Shown here one piece after another: positions 59,390-64,000 of a stretch of 64,000 bases of DNA (positions within the stretch are counted from its first letter, which is position 1; every line of letters begins with the position of its first letter). The notes under the pieces were generated by a model that saw only the letters and a program-made list of their open reading frames with translations, made no database searches and had not been told where the DNA came from. Source of the DNA: Rhypophila decipiens (Eukaryota > Ascomycota > Sordariomycetes > Sordariales > Naviculisporaceae); NCBI GenBank assembly GCA_033297075.1, contig MU858088.1:179798-243797 (forward strand), in the 5' to 3' direction. A program made the position numbers and the translations under genes.

Positions 59390-62300
59390 ATGTCGTGGTT
59401 GTTGAGCCCCGACGACGGCGACGGGGGCAAAAAGCCCACCTGCGATACTTCGCCATGGACCAATCCGCAAAAGGAATCAGCGACCCAGTTTACCCTGCAG
59501 CTTGGTATTTCGCTGGCCCTGGGCTCGTTTGCCTACTTGTTCTTTTGTGTAAGTTCCCCTGCGATGAATGAAGCTGTTGGCGATAAAGCACGCTTTACTG
59601 ACGCCATGTTTTTATCCCCTCTTGCAGATGATCCGCCCGTCGTGGAAATCTCTCTACGCTGCCCGAACTCGATATCTTGATCCCTCGCTCGGTATCCCCC
59701 AACTGCCCAACACCTTCTGCGGATGGATCCTCCCCGTTTACCTAATCACCGACAGCCAGGTGCTGAAAGCGGCCGGCCTCGATGCCTTCTGTTTCCTGAA
59801 ATTCTTCAAGATGGCCATGAAGATACTCTTCATCATGCTCTTCTTCGCCGTAACGATCCTCCTGCCCATCTACCACAAATACGACGATACTGGAAACACG
59901 GGGTTGCGCATGTTCGACTTTGAGGATCTCGCGCTCGGTCAACAACGCAATGAGTCTCATCTCTGGGCCATTACAGTCTTCACATACCTCTTTACCTGTG
60001 TGACTCTGGCAGTCCTTGAAGCAGAGACCATCAATTTGATCGCCGCTCGCCAAAACTATCTTGGCTCACGCGTGACGCCAGCCTCTCGTACTTTCATGCT
60101 TTGGGGTATACCCAAAGAGCTGAGGACCAAGCAAGCCATCAAAGACTTGATTGAAAAGCTGGCTATCGGAAAGGTCGAAACGGTATCGGTCTGTCAAGAC
60201 TGGAGTGTGCTCGACTCACTGGTCAAGGCAAGAGACGAGGTCTTGCGCAAGCTGGAGCGCGCCTGGGCCTCGCTTCTGAAGCAAAAGTCGAGATCCTCGC
60301 CCTCGCCCAACCGCGAGAACAGCCGGCTCCTGCCAGGTGGCTCAACTGGTTGCCGCCCCACCGTTCGGATCGGGTTTCCGGGACGTCGGGTCGATGCCAT
60401 CGACCACTACCAGGAGCGACTCGACCTCTTGGATGCCCAGATCGCCGCAGAGAGGAATAGGCCACATGAGGCCGTGGACCTGGCCTTTGTGACGATGGAC
60501 TCGATCGAAGCCTGCCAGATGGCAACCCAGGCAGTCCTGGATCCGCACCCAGGACGCCTCTTGACTCGACTTGCGCCCTCACCCACCGACATTGAGTGGG
60601 AAAATACCTACGCTCCCAAGTCGACCAGAGGACTCAAGTCGCTCACCGTCACCCTCTTCGTCATGTTCCTCACCGTGATTTGGTTGGTTCCAGTCGGTCT
60701 TCTTGCCTCTCTGGCCAGCATTTGCACGATAGAAACCACTGCGCCCGCCTTGGCCAATTTCCTGAAGGAGCACAGTATCATCCGGGCATTGGTACAGAGC
60801 GGTCTGCCTACCATTGCCGTGACTGGTCTTAACTCTGCGGTTCCTTACATCTACGAATACCTTTCCCACCGACAGGGCGTGGTTTCCAGGGCCGACGTCG
60901 AGCTATCCATGGTCAGCAAGAACTTCTTCTTCATATTCTTCAACGTGTTCCTGATGTTCACCGTGTTTGGCACCGTTGGGTCTATTGCCGACGTCATCCG
61001 GGACAGCTTCAAGGACACGACTTACCTTGCCTCTACGTTGGCGAGGGCCATTGTGGGCCTGGGCGACTTCTATACGAACCTGATCATGCTCAACGCGATC
61101 GGCATCCTACCCTTCCGTCTGCTGCAGGCCGGAAGTGTCTTTTTGTTCCCGTTTTACCGTTGGTCTGCCACGACACCCCGCGAGCGTGACGAGCTGCTCA
61201 AGCCCGATGTCTTCTCCTACGGGTTCCATCTGCCTATCGCCCTGTTCTTCTTCATGCTCTCCTTGGTCTACAGTGTCCTTCCTGGAGGCTACTGGTGCCT
61301 CGGCTTCGGTTTGCTCTACTTTGTGCACGGCTACTTTACGTACAAATACCAGCTCGTGTACTCCATGAACCAATCGCAGCATGCAGACGGGCGCATCTGG
61401 CCCATGATATGCTATCGCATCATGTTGGGACTGATGGTTTTCCAGCTCACCATGTCTGGGTTTCTGGCGCTGAGGAGGTCCTATCTGGCCTCGTTGTTTA
61501 TTGTGCCTCTCCTAGCGGTAGTTGTTTGGAGGTCGTGGGTTTTCAAGAGGAAGTTTGAACCCCTGACGCGATACATTTCGCTACAGAGCATAAGGAACGG
61601 AGAGTATGACGACGACGCGAGTGCTATCCTGGATGACAGCGATTTGGAGGCTCTGAGAGAACACCGCCAGCGTGCTTCCATGAGACGAGGAAGCAGTTTA
61701 CACGAGGATAGGGAGCAGAAACAGCGCTTTGTCAACCCGAGCCTCGTGACACGGTACGTACAATGTGCCCACCTTTCCCACTTTTCCCAATCACATAATC
61801 AAGATAGCCTTCTCCACTTTTCTTATCACCCACAGCCTCCCTCCTTAATCCCTATTTAAATTTCATCTCCCGAATTCCATTTTCTTTCTTCCACCTCGTC
61901 CACAAAATTCAATCGCTGACGAAAAATCAATTCCAGCCTCAGCCAGCCCTGGATATACCAGGACCCACCACCGCCCCTCTCAGACGACCTCCTCTCAGAC
62001 ATCGAAACTATGAGCGGCACCGCCGGCACCTCGCGTCGCGTCGATCGGGTCGACCCCGACGACGACCAAGAGGCATACAGATACACCGACAATGATGATT
62101 TCGGCAACGCACCAGGCCCCGGCCCGCGCCAGTTAACGCCCAAAGCGCTTAGTCAATCTACCTCCACGTCGACCGAGCAAGAACAGCCAGAAGAGGCGGC
62201 TGAAGAGAATGGGGATGGCGCTAGGACAAATTCAGGCTCTTCGGTTAGTCTAGGCGACACCCATGTGTGGAGAGAATAATCTCTACACTACCCACGACAT

Positions 62301-62694
62301 TTTTGGAATCATCTGTTCTATACGATCTGGCGTTGCTGGCTGGCTCTAGTCGTATGGCTACGCCTTGCACCGTCCCGTCAACATTGCTACTAGTCTCTTG
62401 CTTTTCGCCTTTTCTTGTCCTCTTGCCTTAGCATCAATCATAGCACAGCATTTTCGGCGCACCTCTCCTACTACCTCTCTGCTTCCGTTTGCCGTTATTA
62501 ACCATTTCTTTGTGTTGCTTGTTTCTTTCTAGTCCATACTAGAGCACTGGGTAGCCACATACGAGTCCGAGTCCTGGCCAGAGCAGCCCAATACCATGTC
62601 CTCAACCTCGGCCACCCAAACCTTCTCCATGCCCATCTCAGCGGGCCAAGTTGCCCAGCGTCGCCGGAACCAAGAAAATTCGGCCTCGACTTAG
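59390..62694 (+). CDS. CSC1/OSCA-family membrane channel (RSN1-like, DUF221)
   Basis: Four exons (59390-59548, 59628-61753, 61937-62243, 62533-62694) give 917 residues. The N-terminal membrane part includes TLQLGISLALGSFAYLFFC, MAMKILFIMLFFAVTILLP and the segment ending in TVFTYLFTCVTLAVL. A cytosolic domain follows (about 235-400: SRTFMLWGIPKE, FPGRRVDAIDHYQERLDLLD, AFVTMDSIEACQMATQ). Then comes the roughly 7-TM core (WENTYAP..., FVMFLTVIWLVPVGLLASL, KNFFFIFFNVFLMFTVFGTVG, FSYGFHLPIALFFFMLSLVYSV, VHGYFTYKYQLVY). The family forms osmo- or mechanosensitive cation channels and related lipid scramblases in the plasma membrane. The tail is hydrophilic and acidic. The last intron is long (289 bases, GTTAGT donor, ATTAAC branch, TTTCTAG). 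The same frame stays open for 65 more codons after the TAG at 62692, so the true C-terminus is uncertain. Confidence 0.85.
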
Positions 62695-62892
62695 GTACCT
62701 CGTCGCCGAACCAACCTTGGACCCTCAACCGACGCGCAGGACCTATACAGTCCCCTCTTCGCCCCTTGGGAGCATATCGCTCTCAAACCACTTCCTCCCA
62801 TGGTTATTACCGTGAAGCCGAAGGAAAAGGAGCCGAAGGGTCTGCGAAAGCTCGGAAAAAGGATCGCACAGTTCTTCAAACGTTCGAAGTAG
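62695..62892 (+). other. In-frame open extension after the CSC1-like stop codon
   Basis: Right after the TAG the frame continues for 65 residues to another TAG. The text is protein-like: DLYSPLFAPWEHIAL, LPPMVITVKPKEKEPK and a strongly basic amphipathic end (LRKLGKRIAQFFKRSK). It may be the real last exon, reached by using the ACTTAG at 62689-62694 as an alternative acceptor. It may also be a read-through tail, or a segment lost by a recent CAG-to-TAG change. Confidence 0.4.
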
Positions 62893-63266
62893 GATTATGG
62901 AGACCTCGATTTGGAACCAGAGCAAGAGATACATCATATATTGGCACCATTTTGGTCGGAAAATCAAGGGAATATGCAATAGGTATCTGGACTTGGGACG
63001 AAGCACTATATATATTATCAGATGCATGTAAGGCCATTCTTAGAGGCGTGGGGAGAGACGGTGAGAGGCATATGTTATTGGCCATCGAGGCATATATTCG
63101 GACGCCGGCACATATCAGTCACTCTATTTTATGGCGTTAACAACCAATGATAAATACCCATTTTTGTCTTTGATGACGCGTATTCTACATGTACAAAATG
63201 CCCAAGTTAACAGGAATTAAGAGGTCGTATTCCCAATCTTAAAGCATATTATAGTTAGTTCATATG
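62893..63266. other. 3' flank of the CSC1-like gene
   Basis: 374 bases, moderately AT-rich, without a supported gene. It borders the LTR. Confidence 0.4.
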
Positions 63267-63739
63267 TGTCATGACCTGGCGCCGTACATTAGGTACGGGT
63301 GCCTCAGGCAACAAGTTACCCCACCCAGAGTAACCAATGATGGGAGACATGAGCACTAAAAGGAAGGGAGGCACCCTGGGAAGAATGCAACCAATCATAG
63401 CATGCTCAGTGGGGAGCAAGGTGCTCACCACTGAGCAAGACCAGGATAGCTGAGCACTACGATCATTACCAGTAGATAGTTTCCTATATAGTAGGAGAAT
63501 GCTGCGCATTCTCCGTCTGAGGATTCTAAAACTCCTCACGCAACAATCACATTCCAAGTTCTGAACATTCTACGGTTCATTGTCTACTATCTTGTTTACT
63601 CCTACAAGCTCTTAGTAGAGCAACCTGATCAGTGACAGTACTTGCAGTACTTACCGCGTACAACCTCCTTTCCAACTGTCAAACCCCGTTAGGCGTCCTG
63701 CCTTGCAGTCTGTACCTACCCAGATGTCAGGTTGTAACA
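63267..63739. mobile_element. Probable solo LTR of a retrotransposon
   Basis: The segment starts TGTCATGACCT and ends AGGTTGTAACA, an imperfect inverted terminal pair of the TG...CA type used by LTR retrotransposons. At about 473 bases its length is typical. A TATATAG box lies at 63487-63493 (plus strand). Two strong hairpins lie inside: 63403-63437 and 63495-63515. No reverse transcriptase, integrase or second LTR is visible within the window, so it is likely a solo LTR or the edge of an element. The five bases on either side do not match, so no target-site duplication supports it. Confidence 0.45.
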
Positions 63740-63900
63740 TTAATCTATACTAAGATTATAGTTTAAGGGGTAAATTTTATATATTTATATACTAACGTAC
63801 TTATTTATAATTAGGATTTTAGAGTCTAGTAAGATCTAAAGACTATAGAGTCTTTAGAACTATTAGGGTTCTATATATAAGTTAAAAGAAGTGTAAAGAA
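63740..63900. repeat. AT-rich tract, possibly RIP-degraded repeat
   Basis: Base composition changes abruptly to strongly AT-rich with many TpA steps, as left by repeat-induced point mutation of fungal repeats. It contains a perfect 9-base inverted repeat, CTAAAGACT and AGTCTTTAG, with a 4-base loop (63836-63857). It directly abuts the LTR-like segment. Composition returns to normal after about 63900, where a short direct repeat (ATTCCCAAAC followed by RCCATCA) occurs twice up to 63985. Confidence 0.5.
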
Positions 63901-64000
63901 ACCAGCCTGGCAACCCTGATACACACATGGCACACACTCCCCCACGATTCCCAAACGCCATCAGCATTCCCAAACACCATCACTGTTTCCAGGGGAAGCT

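Noticed and set aside
1..64000. Secondary-metabolite gene cluster, CRISPR array or viral insertion
   Set aside because: No polyketide or peptide synthase, terpene cyclase, regularly spaced repeats or viral genes were seen. Tyrosinase, FMO and permease are 5-25 kb apart with unrelated genes or empty DNA between.

Overview
The window looks like nuclear DNA of a filamentous ascomycete (Pezizomycotina, most likely a Sordariomycete; the class is an inference). Genes stand alone and are broken by short introns, mostly 50-140 bases, with GTAWGT-like donors, CTAAC-like branch sites and YAG acceptors. The gene set is typical of moulds: a secreted tyrosinase, a cAMP-receptor-like GPCR, a DAL5-type permease, a flavin monooxygenase fused to DUF6314, and an intron-containing tRNA-Gly. 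There are no bacterial-type operons and no CRISPR array.

Left part (1-17.9 kb): the 3' end of a proteasome-adaptor gene (ECM29-like), a UBA-UAS-UIM-UBX cofactor of Cdc48 (UBX5/UBXN7 type), a germinal-centre (STE20-family) kinase, an unfamiliar secreted protein with three internal repeats, two divergent genes of unknown function (12.4-13.4 kb minus, 14.35-15.5 kb plus), and the mitochondrial NAD-isocitrate dehydrogenase subunit IDH1. Middle part (21-33.8 kb): tyrosinase, then the divergent pair BUD23 (rRNA methyltransferase) and SVP26 (ER-Golgi cargo adaptor), a doubtful small gene, and the GPCR. Right part (39-64 kb): FMO-DUF6314, the DAL5-like permease, a putative zinc-ribbon microprotein, a D-2-hydroxyacid dehydrogenase, tRNA-Gly(CCC) and a CSC1/OSCA-type membrane channel. 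The right end holds a probable solo LTR and a short AT-rich tract that looks RIP-degraded.

The genes do not form a pathway. Housekeeping genes (proteasome/Cdc48, TCA cycle, ribosome maturation, ER export) are mixed with environment-facing ones (tyrosinase, GPCR, permease, FMO, channel). Four intervals of about 4 to 6.7 kb (27.2-31.4, 33.8-39.1, 41.5-46.2, 47.9-54.6 kb) carry no gene I can defend; the window is gene-poor on its right side. No clear new multi-gene system was found. The best leads are the DDGH-repeat secreted protein, the single in-frame TAG that cuts a coherent C-terminal extension from the channel gene, the LTR with two strong hairpins, and the microprotein. All splice sites were assigned by eye from frame continuity and consensus signals.
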